Assembly: GCF_014230465.1 (NCBI RefSeq)
Contig: NZ_JAAXCY010000005.1
Span: 62,001-126,000, forward strand
Reading direction: 5' to 3'
From: Pseudomonas cremoris
GTDB lineage: Bacteria; Pseudomonadota; Gammaproteobacteria; Pseudomonadales; Pseudomonadaceae
DNA length: 64,000 nucleotides
Shown here: piece by piece, positions 1 through 8,938 of the stretch
Position numbering within the stretch: position 1 is the stretch's first letter
How the letters are laid out: each line of letters opens with the position of its first letter
The notes under the pieces: model-generated
Databases searched by the model: none
What the model was told of the DNA's origin: nothing
Seen by the model: only the letters and a program-made list of their open reading frames with translations
Program-made: the position numbers and the translations under genes

Positions 1-240
1 TATCAGGTAGCCTGGCTTTTGATCTGGTTTGTGATCTTGATCTTAGGCGCCCCGTCAAGCCCGCGTTCGGGCATGTCGAGCCTAGGCGAGACACCGAGTG
101 GTGGGGCGAGGACCTTTTGCTTACTTTTGGCTGGGCCGGCATTCCGGTCCTTCCAAAAGTGAGCCGCTGTAAGAGCGGAACCCTAAGTAGCCGTGACCGA
201 AACAATGGATATGTACTCCGACCGAAAAAGCTCCAGCTCC
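1..240. repeat. Dispersed intergenic repeat, structured
   Basis: No credible gene is visible here. The segment holds several inverted repeats: ACTTTTGG (123-130) pairs with CCAAAAGT (153-160), and CCGCT (164-168) pairs with AGCGG (174-178) around a five-base loop. From memory, this text resembles a multicopy intergenic element found in P. fluorescens-group genomes, but that identification is recalled and unchecked. The element starts before the window, so its left end is not seen. Confidence 0.4.
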
Positions 241-260
241 CACAGTTGAAACGCTATACA

Positions 261-1607
261 TCAGGTAAAACGTGCAACCCGCTCTAACGCCTTACCCGCT
301 TGCTCCGGCAACCCAAGCGCCTCATACACCCGCACCAAACTCCGATTAGTCGGCGCATCCCACCCGTCATACCGACGCCGCAGCTCCAGCGTTTGCTGCG
401 CCCCCAACCAATCCCCAACCCTCAACCGCGCATCCAGCTCCACCTGGGCAAACAGATCACGCTGGGCATGGCTGCCGCCGATCTCATTCAATCGGGGCAG
501 GGCGATAGTCAGTTGCTCCAATGCTTGCAGCGCATCCCCTCGCGCATGCGCCAGCAGCCCGCGTGCCAACGGCAAAGTCACCTCGCCCCACACCGGTCGT
601 GCTGCCAGACTATGCTCGCGCAACGCCGCCAACAGTTCATCCGCCTCGGGCTTGCCGGCCCGCGCCAGGCCGTACAGGTATTGCACGCTGAGAAACGGCT
701 GCACCGTATCCGCCACCCGCCGTTGCAGGTATGGCGCCAACGCCTGCCAACGCTCGCCCACATCAATGCCGGCCAGCTCCAACCGTGCCAGCAACGACAC
801 CGCCCCCACCTGGTCCTGGGAGTACTCCGGCAGGATACCCCACACGTGCTGGTCGTAGATCTCCAGCACACGCTGATCCTCACCCCGCGCCAGGTAGAAC
901 AACGCCAGGTGCCACCAGTTGTGGGTGTACATGAACGAGTTCAAGCCCGCCCAGTGATGGGCCACGTTTTCCAGGAACTCAGTGCCTTCCTCGATACGCC
1001 CCTGGGTCAGCATTACATGGGCCAGGGCGTGCTGGGCCCAAGGCTCGGAAGGTTGCAGGCGCAGGGCTTCGCGGGCGCTGGCTTCGGCTTCGTCGAGCAG
1101 GTGGCATTGCTCGTAGGCGAAGGCCAGCAGGCCGTGGCTGTGGGCGATGTCGGGCGCGCCGACAGTGGCCTTGAGGCCGATGCGCAGCAGTGCGGGCCAG
1201 TTGCCGCGGTTGAATTCCAGGTATTGGTTGAGCTTGGCCGCGAACAGGTCGCGGGGGTAGCGGTCGAGCAGGTGTTCGCTCAGGTGCAGGACCTGGTCAA
1301 GGTCGTCGTTGATCCAGGCCTGCAGCGCGGCCAGGTACAACTGGGCGCGTGGGTGGTCGCTGTTCACGGCGGCGGCGCGCTGGCGGTAGTGCTCGGCCAG
1401 GGTTGGACCTTCGGGGGACTCGATGAACATCAGCAGCACGCCGGCGAAGGCGTTGGCCAGGGCCGAGTCGGGGTCGGCATCGGCGGTGGCCAGAATGCCT
1501 TCGGCACGGGGCTGGTAGCCGAGGAAGCCGCCGATGAAATCGTCCAGGCCCTGGCGGGTGGAAGGGTCGAGTGTGTCGATGGGGTTGCCCAGGTAATCCA
1601 GTGACAT
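261..1607 (-). CDS. Tetratricopeptide repeat protein, TTC38-like
   Basis: Protein of 448 aa made largely of TPR-like helical pairs. Examples are the stretch around LAFAYEQCHLLDEAEASARE and the following QPSEPWAQHALAHVMLTQGR. The HNWWHLALFYLARG segment is typical of the TTC38-like TPR family, whose biochemical role is not established. No signal peptide is visible, so it is probably cytosolic. The start was placed at the ATG at 1607 (MSLDYLGN). The reading frame stays open further upstream, but that part is only translated REPIN sequence (1679-1767) and should not be annotated. It is divergent from the peptide ABC transporter operon, with a 318-base gap. Whether it works with the transporter is unknown. 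Confidence 0.8.
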   Translation of the reverse strand: MSLDYLGNPIDTLDPSTRQGLDDFIGGFLGYQPRAEGILATADADPDSALANAFAGVLLMFIESPEGPTLAEHYRQRAAAVNSDHPRAQLYLAALQAWINDDLDQVLHLSEHLLDRYPRDLFAAKLNQYLEFNRGNWPALLRIGLKATVGAPDIAHSHGLLAFAYEQCHLLDEAEASAREALRLQPSEPWAQHALAHVMLTQGRIEEGTEFLENVAHHWAGLNSFMYTHNWWHLALFYLARGEDQRVLEIYDQHVWGILPEYSQDQVGAVSLLARLELAGIDVGERWQALAPYLQRRVADTVQPFLSVQYLYGLARAGKPEADELLAALREHSLAARPVWGEVTLPLARGLLAHARGDALQALEQLTIALPRLNEIGGSHAQRDLFAQVELDARLRVGDWLGAQQTLELRRRYDGWDAPTNRSLVRVYEALGLPEQAGKALERVARFT

Positions 1608-1678
1608 GGGGAAGAGGCTCGTCTGTTCAGATGAGGTTGCAGGGGCAAACCTTGTGCCACCTGACACCATGGGGTCCA

Positions 1679-1767
1679 TGTGGGAGCGGGCTTGCTCGCG
1701 AATGCGGTGGGCCAGTTGATGAAAATGCAGCTGACCCACCGCATTCGCGAGCAAGCCCGCTCCCACA
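1679..1767. repeat. REPIN (inverted REP doublet)
   Basis: Two REP units face each other. The left unit begins TGTGGGAGCGGGCTTGCTCG and the right unit is its reverse complement, giving a long imperfect hairpin. It lies in the 318-base gap between the TPR gene and the ABC importer. The remainder of the gap (1768-1925) must hold the importer promoter and ends with a clear GAGGAG ribosome site. I could not assign -35/-10 boxes there. Confidence 0.9.
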
Positions 1768-1925
1768 TTTCGCGCAGTGGGGCTGCTGCTTTTTGCACAC
1801 TCAGGCGCAGCACTGTGGTTTTTTCATCAGCGGTTCTGCATGAACACCCCGTAATCCACACCCAAACACCCATGGCACAGCCCTTGCAAAATCCCTTCTA
1901 GAACTTTTCCATTCGAGGAGCCTTC

Positions 1926-3509
1926 ATGCGCCCATTCTCTTTTCGCCGTGTCCTTTCATCCGTGGGGTTGTGCACCGCGTTGCTGGCCGGCCAGGCCCTG
2001 GCGCAACCCCAGGAGGGCGGGGTGCTGAACCTGGTGGCCCAACCCGAGCCGCCGTCGTTGATGCACGGCGTGGTCAGCCACGTGTCCACCCAATACGTGA
2101 GCGGCAAGGTGCTGCAAGGCCTGCTGACCTTCGACACCGACCTCAAACCCAAACCGGTATTGGCCAAGTCCTGGACCATCTCGCCGGACGGCCTCACCTA
2201 CACCTTCGAGCTGCAAGACAACGTGCACTGGCACGATGGCCCGGCGTTCACCGCCGATGACGTGGTGTTCAGCTTCCAGACCTTCTACCCCGAAGTGGAC
2301 AAGCGCCTGGGCGGGATCATCACCGAGTACGTCGCCAGCATCACCGCCAAGGGCCCGCAGCAGGTGGTCTTCACCTTGAAGAAACCCTTCGCCCCCTTGC
2401 TCTCGGCTCTGGGCAGCGGCCTGCGCCCGGTGGTGCCCAAGCACCTCTACGAGAACACCGATTTTCGTAACAACCCCTACAACCTGAAGCCGGTCGGTAC
2501 CGGGCCGTTCGTATTCGTGGAGTGGAAACGCGGCGCCTACATCAAGCTGGCCAAGAACCACAATTACTGGAAAAAGGGCCTGCCGCACCTCGACAGCATC
2601 ATCTTCCACGTGATCCCCGACGGTTCTTCCCGCGCCGCCGCTTTCGAGCGTAACGACGTGCAAGTGCTGCGCAGCGGCGATGCCGACTACTCCGACCTCA
2701 AGCGCCTCAGCGCGCTGCCGGATGTACAGGCGTCGGAGAAAGGCTGGGAGCTGTATGCCGGCCTGGCTTTCCTGCAGATCAACACGCGCAAGCCGCCGCT
2801 GAACAACCCCAAGGTGCGCCAGGCGATCCTGTATGCGCTGAACCGCCAGTTCATCGTCGATAACATTTTCTTCGGCTCGGGCAAGGTCGCCGAGGGCGAG
2901 TTTGTCTCCACCACGCCGTACCACGACCCGCAGTTGCCGCAGTACAGCTACGACGTGAAAAAGGCCAAGGCGCTGATCGCCGAGTCCGGTGTGGACGTGG
3001 GCGCGGTGCGTATCCGCTTGCTCAACGGTGAGAAGGGTGGCGCCTGGGAGCGCCTGGCCGAGTACACCAAGCAAGCCCTGCAACCGCTGGGCTTCAAGGT
3101 GCAAGTGGTGACGTCCGATGCCGCGACCTGGTTCCAGCGTGTGAGCGACTGGGACTTCGACCTGACCTACAACTTCATCTTCCAGATCGGCGACCCGTAC
3201 CTGACCAGCGCCTACCTGTTCCGCTCCGACTACATCCTCAAGACCTCACCGTTCGCCAACGTCAGCGGCTACAACAGCCCCGAGGCCGATGCCCTGTGGG
3301 CCAAGCTTGCCGATACGCCGGAGGGCTCGGCGCGCACCCAGCTCTACAGCAGACTGGAAAACGTATTGAACACCGACCTGCCCATCGCGCCGATCTTTGA
3401 AATGCGCAACCAGACGCTGTTTCACACGCAAGTAAAAAACCTGCTGCAGACCGCTACCAGCCTTAACGAAGACTACGAAAGCGTGTACCTCGACGCGCCT
3501 GCGCCATGA
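1926..3509 (+). CDS. ABC importer periplasmic substrate-binding protein (peptide/nickel family)
   Basis: Solute-binding protein of 527 aa, SBP_bac_5 (DppA/OppA/NikA) type. The N-terminus has a Sec signal peptide ending near ALAQPQEGG (about residue 26). The family hallmark region follows, with LTFDTDLKPKPVLAKSW and VHWHDGPAFTADDVVFSF. It delivers peptides, opines, nickel chelates or similar solutes to the membrane permeases; the actual substrate cannot be read from sequence. A GAGGAG Shine-Dalgarno lies just before the ATG. It is the first gene of a tight operon and overlaps the next gene by ATGA at 3506. Confidence 0.88.
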   Translation: MRPFSFRRVLSSVGLCTALLAGQALAQPQEGGVLNLVAQPEPPSLMHGVVSHVSTQYVSGKVLQGLLTFDTDLKPKPVLAKSWTISPDGLTYTFELQDNVHWHDGPAFTADDVVFSFQTFYPEVDKRLGGIITEYVASITAKGPQQVVFTLKKPFAPLLSALGSGLRPVVPKHLYENTDFRNNPYNLKPVGTGPFVFVEWKRGAYIKLAKNHNYWKKGLPHLDSIIFHVIPDGSSRAAAFERNDVQVLRSGDADYSDLKRLSALPDVQASEKGWELYAGLAFLQINTRKPPLNNPKVRQAILYALNRQFIVDNIFFGSGKVAEGEFVSTTPYHDPQLPQYSYDVKKAKALIAESGVDVGAVRIRLLNGEKGGAWERLAEYTKQALQPLGFKVQVVTSDAATWFQRVSDWDFDLTYNFIFQIGDPYLTSAYLFRSDYILKTSPFANVSGYNSPEADALWAKLADTPEGSARTQLYSRLENVLNTDLPIAPIFEMRNQTLFHTQVKNLLQTATSLNEDYESVYLDAPAP

Positions 3510-4483
3510 ACGGCGTGCTGTTTTTCGGCGGGCGCCTGGTCAAGGCGCTGCTGATGGTGGTGGCGGTGCTGGTGTTGAGTTTCCTGTTGATCCGCCTGGC
3601 GCCGGGTGACCCGGCACTGCTGCTGGCCGGTGAAGCGGGGGTGGACGATGTGCAGTTTATCGAGCAACTGCGCCAGACCATGGGCCTGGATAAACCGCTG
3701 CTGCAGCAGTTGCTGATTTACCTGGGCAACGTCGCGCACTTGGACCTGGGCTATTCCTATCGCAACCAGACGTCGGTGTGGTCGCTGATCAGCGAGCGCT
3801 TGCCGGCGACGCTGGCGTTGATGGGCTCGGCGTTTGTGGTGTCGTCGGTGCTGGGCGTGACGTTGGGCGTGCTGGCTGCGCGGGCGCGGCGCAAGGGGCA
3901 TTGGCTGGATGGGTTGATTTCCCAGGGCGCCTTGTTGCTGTACGCGATGCCGCCGTTCTGGCTGGCGATGCTGTTGATCTTGCTGTTTTCGGTCAGCCTG
4001 GACTGGCTGCCGGCCTTCGGCATGGAAACCGTCGGCCAGGACTTCTCGCTGCTCGATCGCCTGCAGCATTTGCTTTTGCCGTGCCTGTCGCTGAGCGTGT
4101 TGTTCCTGGCGTTGTATATCCACCTGACCCGCGCTGCCGTGCTCGACGCGTTCAGCCAGGAATACGTGCGCACCGCCCAGGCCAAGGGCCTGCATCCGCG
4201 CCGGATTTTGTACGGGCATGTGCTGCGCAATGCGCTGCTGCCGTTGGTGACGTTTGCCGGCATGCAGCCGGGCCAGTTGGCCAGCAGCATGTTGTTGGTA
4301 GAGGTGGTGTATTCCTGGCCCGGCCTCGGCCGCTTGATGTACGAGTCCCTGGCCCAACGTGACTACGGGGTGCTGATGGGAGGCTTTCTGGTGATCTCGA
4401 TTCTGGTGGTGAGCTTTAACGTGTTGACCGATGTGATATGCCGGCTTATCGACCCGCGCATTGCCGCCGGAGGGCAGGGCTGA
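3506..4483 (+). CDS. ABC importer permease, DppB-like
   Basis: Inner-membrane permease of 325 aa. A long N-terminal membrane segment (ALLMVVAVLVLSFLLIRLAP) is followed by the family motif GDP. Five more hydrophobic helices follow, with the BPD_transp_1 coupling region EYVRTAQAKGLHPRRILYGH contacting the ATPase. The length is normal for DppB-type permeases. It is translationally coupled on both sides (ATGA overlap with the binding protein, TGATG with the next permease). It would pair with the second permease to form the channel of the peptide-type importer. Confidence 0.88.
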   Translation: MNGVLFFGGRLVKALLMVVAVLVLSFLLIRLAPGDPALLLAGEAGVDDVQFIEQLRQTMGLDKPLLQQLLIYLGNVAHLDLGYSYRNQTSVWSLISERLPATLALMGSAFVVSSVLGVTLGVLAARARRKGHWLDGLISQGALLLYAMPPFWLAMLLILLFSVSLDWLPAFGMETVGQDFSLLDRLQHLLLPCLSLSVLFLALYIHLTRAAVLDAFSQEYVRTAQAKGLHPRRILYGHVLRNALLPLVTFAGMQPGQLASSMLLVEVVYSWPGLGRLMYESLAQRDYGVLMGGFLVISILVVSFNVLTDVICRLIDPRIAAGGQG

Positions 4484-5310
4484 TGGCGGTGTTCAGACGG
4501 TTTGTACGCCAGCCCTCGGCGCTGGCCGGTGCGGTGTATTTGTTGCTGTTGACGGCGCTGGCACTGGCCGCGCCTTGGCTGGTCAACAGTTCGCCCTGGG
4601 AGATGAATACCCAGCCGATGTTGGCCCCGTTTCATGATGCATCCCATTGGTTGGGCAGCGACCTGCTCGGGCGCGACCTGGGCAGCGGTTTGCTGTACGG
4701 CGCCCGCGTATCCCTAGCGGTGGCCACCTTGTCGACATTGGCGACCGTGTTGGTGGGCTTGATAGTGGGCGCCATCGCCGGTTACTTCGGCGGCTGGCTC
4801 GACGGCGTGCTGATGCGCGTCGCGGAGTTCTTCCAGATCGTACCGCAACTGGTGCTGGCGGTGATCCTGGTGGCGGTGCTGGAACCTTCCCTGGGCACGA
4901 TCGTGCTGGCGATTGCATCGGTGGCGTGGCCGCCGGTGGCGCGCCTGGTGCGCAGCGAGTTCCTGACCTTGCGCCAGCGTGAGTTCGTGCAGGCGGCGCG
5001 GGTACTGGGGCAGTCGCCGCTGGGGATCATTACGCAACAGATCCTGCCGAATGCCTTGTCGCCGTTGCTCGTGGTCATGACGTTTGTGATGGCGATGTCG
5101 ATCCTCACCGAAGCCGCATTGGCGTTTCTCGGTTTAAGCGACCCCGAAGCCATGAGTTGGGGCTACATGATCAACGCCTCCCGTGGCCTGCTGCGGGACG
5201 CCTGGTGGATGAGTTTCCTGCCGGGGCTGGCGATTGTGCTGTGTGTACTGGCGGTGAATCGGGTGGGCGAAGGCCTGCGCGTGGCCTTCGAACCGGGGAG
5301 GCCGCTATGA
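4483..5310 (+). CDS. ABC importer permease, DppC-like
   Basis: Second inner-membrane permease, 275 aa. It has an N-terminal anchor (ALAGAVYLLLLTALALAAPW), the DppC hallmark HWLGSDLLGRDLGSGLLYG, and the coupling loop REFVQAARVLGQSPLGI. The start at 4483 was preferred because the ATG overlaps the TGA of the preceding permease; a longer version beginning at 4438 would overlap that gene by 46 bases without a ribosome site. The product forms the heterodimeric pore with the DppB-like partner. Confidence 0.88.
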   Translation: MAVFRRFVRQPSALAGAVYLLLLTALALAAPWLVNSSPWEMNTQPMLAPFHDASHWLGSDLLGRDLGSGLLYGARVSLAVATLSTLATVLVGLIVGAIAGYFGGWLDGVLMRVAEFFQIVPQLVLAVILVAVLEPSLGTIVLAIASVAWPPVARLVRSEFLTLRQREFVQAARVLGQSPLGIITQQILPNALSPLLVVMTFVMAMSILTEAALAFLGLSDPEAMSWGYMINASRGLLRDAWWMSFLPGLAIVLCVLAVNRVGEGLRVAFEPGRPL

Positions 5311-6893
5311 CGTTATTGAGTGTCGAACACCTGCGTATCGCCTTGCCGGCGGGTGCGGACCGTAGCCATGCGCTGTATGACCTGTCGCTGCAACTGCGTA
5401 GCGGTGAATGCTTGTGTGTGGTGGGCGAGTCCGGTTCGGGCAAGTCGATGTTGGCCAAGGCGCTGCTGCGCCAATTGCCCACGCCGTTGACGGTGGAAAG
5501 CGGGCGCCTGGTGTTTCGTGATGAAGACTTGGCCAACCGTAGCGAAGCAGCGATGCGCGAACTGCGCGGGCGCGATATCAGCATGGTGTTCCAAGAGCCG
5601 ATGAGCGCGCTGAACCCGCTGTTGCGCGTCGGCGAGCAGATCGATGAGACCCTGCGTGCCCACGGGGTCAAATCCTCGCGGGAACGTCGCCAGCGCGTGG
5701 TGGACTTGCTCGGTTATGTCGGCTTGCCCGACCCCGAGCGGTTGCGTCTGGCGTATCCCTTTGAACTCTCCGGTGGCCAGCGCCAGCGGGTGGTGATCGC
5801 CATGGCCCTGGCGTTCGATCCGGCGTTGCTGATTGCCGACGAGCCCACCTCGGCGCTGGACGTGACCACACAGGCGCAGATTCTCGACCTGTTGCGCAAA
5901 ATCCAACAGGACAAGGGCATGGCGTTGTTGTTTATCACTCATGACTTTGCCGTGGTCGAGGCGATTGCCGACCGCGTGCTGGTGTTGGAAAAAGGCGTGT
6001 CGGTGGAGCAAGGCAGTGCCCGGCAGGTATTGCGCGAGCCCAAGGCCGCGTACACCCGGCAACTGTTGGCGGCGGTGTCCGCCGAGCCGTTGGCACCGCG
6101 CGGGTTGGTCGAGGGGCCGGTGGTGCTCAAGGCCGCGCAACTGGGCAAGGTGTTTCGCAGCCGCAACGGTTGGTGGGGCAAACGCACCACCCAGGCGTTG
6201 GACGCGGTGCAGTTGGAGCTGCGCGAAGGTGAAACCCTGGGCATCGTCGGCGAGTCGGGCTCGGGCAAGTCCACCCTGGGCCGTTGCCTGGTGCGCTTGC
6301 TGCGGGCCGACAGCGGGCACATCCACTGGCTGGGCCAGGACGTTGCCGAGTTGTCGGAGGCGCGGCTGCGGCCGTTGCGCAGCGCTGTGCAGATGATCTT
6401 CCAGGACCCGTTCGCCTCCCTCAATCCACGTCAGACCGTGGGCCGCATCATCATGACCGGGCCCTTGGTGCAAGGACATTCAAAGAGCGAAGCTGAGCAA
6501 CGCGCGCGGGAGTTGCTGACCTTGGTCGGCCTGCCGGCCACCGCGTTTGAGCGCTACCCCCATGAGTTTTCCGGTGGCCAGCGCCAACGCATCGGCATCG
6601 CCCGCGCCTTGGCGGTGGAACCCAAGGTGCTGATCGCCGATGAATGTGTGTCGGCGCTGGATGCGTTGATCCAGGTGCAGATCCTGGAACTGCTGGAGTC
6701 GCTGCAACGGCGCTTGAAGTTGAGCATCGTGTTCATCACCCACGACCTGCGCGTTGCGGCGCGGCTGTGTGACCGCATTGCGGTGATGCAGAACGGTCGG
6801 GTGGTGGAGCAGGGGGAAACGGCGGGGTTGTTTGCGGATGCACGGCATCCCTATACCCGAACGCTCCTGCAATCCGTGATTGCCGAGGTGTAG
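5307..6893 (+). CDS. Fused double ATPase of peptide-type ABC importer
   Basis: Protein of 528 aa carrying two ABC ATPase domains, as in YejF/GsiA-type transporters where DppD and DppF are fused. The first half has Walker A GESGSGKSM, signature ELSGGQRQR and Walker B LLIADEPTSALD. The second half has GESGSGKST, EFSGGQRQR and VLIADECVSALD. The second Walker B carries Cys where the family almost always has Pro (DEP), an oddity unlikely to destroy activity because the catalytic Glu is kept. The ATG at 5307 overlaps the preceding TGA. A REPIN follows directly, which suggests that the operon ends here. Confidence 0.88.
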   Translation: MTLLSVEHLRIALPAGADRSHALYDLSLQLRSGECLCVVGESGSGKSMLAKALLRQLPTPLTVESGRLVFRDEDLANRSEAAMRELRGRDISMVFQEPMSALNPLLRVGEQIDETLRAHGVKSSRERRQRVVDLLGYVGLPDPERLRLAYPFELSGGQRQRVVIAMALAFDPALLIADEPTSALDVTTQAQILDLLRKIQQDKGMALLFITHDFAVVEAIADRVLVLEKGVSVEQGSARQVLREPKAAYTRQLLAAVSAEPLAPRGLVEGPVVLKAAQLGKVFRSRNGWWGKRTTQALDAVQLELREGETLGIVGESGSGKSTLGRCLVRLLRADSGHIHWLGQDVAELSEARLRPLRSAVQMIFQDPFASLNPRQTVGRIIMTGPLVQGHSKSEAEQRARELLTLVGLPATAFERYPHEFSGGQRQRIGIARALAVEPKVLIADECVSALDALIQVQILELLESLQRRLKLSIVFITHDLRVAARLCDRIAVMQNGRVVEQGETAGLFADARHPYTRTLLQSVIAEV

Positions 6894-6903
6894 GTGATCT
6901 AAA

Positions 6904-6992
6904 TGTGGGAGCGGGCTTGCTCGAGAATGCGGTGGGTCAGTGACCTATATTTTGATTGACACACTGTATTCGCGAGCAAGCCCGCTCCCACA
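6904..6992. repeat. REPIN (inverted REP doublet)
   Basis: Inverted pair of TGTGGGAGCGGGCTTGCTCG-type units about 90 bases long, between the ABC importer operon and the alpha/beta hydrolase gene. One base in the left unit differs from the local consensus (TCGAGAA for TCGCGAA). Confidence 0.9.
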
Positions 6993-7030
6993 TTTTTGGC
7001 CGAGTTTATTAATCGAGGAATGTGGTGTTT

Positions 7031-7867
7031 ATGAGTGCCCAATTTACAGACTTACCCATAGTGCGCGGCCAGCCTGTGGCAATCCGCCCCCACCGCACCC
7101 TGAGCATCGCGCACCACCCAGGCACCACCCAACCCGACACCGTGGTGTTTTTCTGCCATGGCGCCGGCGGCAACAAGGACCAATGGCGCCTGCAATGGCA
7201 AGCGCTCAAGGCCGAAGGCTACAGCCTGGTGGCCTGGGACTTGATGGGCCACGGTGATAGCGCCCGCCCACGTGACGACCAGGCCTACGCCTGGCCCGAA
7301 TTGGTGGCGGATTACCTGGCGATCCTGCAGCGTTATGCCGGTGCGCGAAACCTGCTCGTCGCGCACTCCTTCGGCACGGGCCTGAGCCTCAGCGTGTTGC
7401 TGGCCAAGCCGACGGTCACAATCAACGCGGCGTTGCTGCTTGGCACCCAGTTGCATCGGCCGGCGGTCAGTGGCGGGCTGATGGCGTTGCCTGCATGGAT
7501 CCTGGAGTGGCTGCGCCCGGTCCTGGCCAAGGGCTTTCGCGAACGCGCCTGGCATGCCACGGCCGACCCGGTGCTGGTGGCCTACGAAGAAAAACTCACC
7601 GAGCGCAATCGCCTGCACATGTTCAAGGCACTGACCAAAAACGCCGAATGGCCGGACGCCGACTTGATCCCCACGTTGGTGTTGCCGGTCAGCGTGTTGG
7701 CCGGTGACAGCGACGGTCTCACCCCCGCCAGCGGCGGCCAGGACCTGGCTGGGCAGTTGCCGAATGCGGACTTTCAGGTGCTGGAAGCCTGTGGCCACCA
7801 GTTGATGTTGGAAAAACCGGACGCGGTGCTGAAAGCATTCAACAAACTGCTGGCAAAGGCCTTATAA
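7031..7867 (+). CDS. Alpha/beta hydrolase
   Basis: Cytosolic hydrolase of 278 aa with the classic fold signatures. The oxyanion segment is VFFCHGAGGNKDQW, the nucleophile elbow is LVAHSFGTGLSL (AHSFG, Ser nucleophile), and the C-terminal acid and base are GDSDGLTP and ACGHQLMLEKPD. The substrate cannot be predicted. Three in-frame starts compete: GTG 7022, GTG 7025 and ATG 7031. The GAGG at 7015-7018 is nearest to ideal spacing for GTG 7025, but ATG 7031 (MSAQFTDL) is the conservative choice. The gene stands alone between a REPIN and an AT-rich 143-base gap. Confidence 0.78.
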   Translation: MSAQFTDLPIVRGQPVAIRPHRTLSIAHHPGTTQPDTVVFFCHGAGGNKDQWRLQWQALKAEGYSLVAWDLMGHGDSARPRDDQAYAWPELVADYLAILQRYAGARNLLVAHSFGTGLSLSVLLAKPTVTINAALLLGTQLHRPAVSGGLMALPAWILEWLRPVLAKGFRERAWHATADPVLVAYEEKLTERNRLHMFKALTKNAEWPDADLIPTLVLPVSVLAGDSDGLTPASGGQDLAGQLPNADFQVLEACGHQLMLEKPDAVLKAFNKLLAKAL

Positions 7868-8010
7868 CTCAAAAATTTTTTGCTATTCGATTCAGCTATT
7901 GGATTGTTCATGAGGTAATGCATTTAATTCGGGACCTAACTCATTGTTGTTCGGAATAAATCAGTCCTTTGGGGCTGTAATGAGCCAGCGTTCCGCCTTA
8001 GAGATTAGCC

Positions 8011-8937
8011 ATGAGCAACCCCGTTGCCCCCGAGCCCCTGATCCGCCTGCGTGATCTGTGCAAGACCTTTGGTGCCCAGCAGGCGCTGGACGGGGTCAGC
8101 CTGGATATTTACCCCGGCGAAGGGGTGGCATTGCTGGGGGCAGCGGGCGCGGGCAAATCGACCTTGGTGAAGATTCTCAGTGGGACCTTGGCCCCGGATG
8201 CCGGTGAACTCTGGGTCGATGGCCAACGGCAACGCTTTGTTTCGCCCTTGTCGGCGCGGCGAGTCGGCATTGTGGCGGTCCATCAAAACCCTGATGACGC
8301 CATCGCCCCCGGCTTGAGCGTGGCCGAAAACCTGCTGCTCGACGAACTCGGCCAACCCGACGCCGACTTTCTGCTCAACCGCAAAAGCCTGCTGCAACGC
8401 GCCGAAACCATCGCTGCCGGGCTGGGCCTGGAGCTGCCGCTGCAACACCCGGTAGAGCGTCTCGGCCTGGCGGACCGCCAACTGCTGGTACTGGCCCGGG
8501 CATTCGTGCTGCAACCCAAGCTACTGATTCTCGACGAGCCCACCGCCGCCTTGTCGGAAGCCGACGCCGAGCGCCTGCTCGGCCTGATCGACAGCCAACG
8601 CGCGCGGGGAGTGGCGATCCTGTACATCTCCCAGCGGCTGTCCGACCTGCAACGGGTGACCAACCGCGCCATCGTCCTGCAGGAAGGCAGGCTGACCAGC
8701 GACCTCAATACCCGCCACTTGCCGACGGCAGCCTACACGCTGTTTGGCGATGTGGCCGAACAGCCAGCGGTGACGCCGGACAAGGCCTTGCCGGTGCCGT
8801 TTCTGGAACGGTTTACCCGTGCCGGGTTTATCCGCAATCGTGCGGAGGGGAAAGCGGTGCAAGAGCAGGTGGCGGGGTTGGGAACGGGCGTCGCGCCAGT
8901 CGAAGCCCTGGATCCGGCAAAGACCAAGCGCACTTGA
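8011..8937 (+). CDS. Orphan sugar-type ABC ATPase with degenerate motifs
   Basis: Protein of 308 aa resembling the N-terminal half of RbsA/MglA-type sugar ATPases, which normally have two halves and about 500 aa. Walker A is GAAGAGKST (residues 43-51), the Q-loop is HQNP, and Walker B is LLILDEPTAAL (171-181). The signature is LGLADRQ (151-157) instead of an LSxGQ-like motif, and the H-loop histidine is replaced by Gln in YISQRL (Q208). The second ATPase half is absent, replaced by about 70 residues of low-complexity tail. No permease or binding protein lies nearby. It may be a regulatory or vestigial ATPase. Its stop is one base from the convergent glycosyltransferase gene. Confidence 0.75.
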   Translation: MSNPVAPEPLIRLRDLCKTFGAQQALDGVSLDIYPGEGVALLGAAGAGKSTLVKILSGTLAPDAGELWVDGQRQRFVSPLSARRVGIVAVHQNPDDAIAPGLSVAENLLLDELGQPDADFLLNRKSLLQRAETIAAGLGLELPLQHPVERLGLADRQLLVLARAFVLQPKLLILDEPTAALSEADAERLLGLIDSQRARGVAILYISQRLSDLQRVTNRAIVLQEGRLTSDLNTRHLPTAAYTLFGDVAEQPAVTPDKALPVPFLERFTRAGFIRNRAEGKAVQEQVAGLGTGVAPVEALDPAKTKRT

Positions 8938-8938
8938 G

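Noticed and set aside
1608..1766. N-terminal extension of the TPR protein beginning MGAGLLANAV
   Set aside because: It is translated REPIN sequence; the same peptide appears wherever a REPIN is read in that frame.
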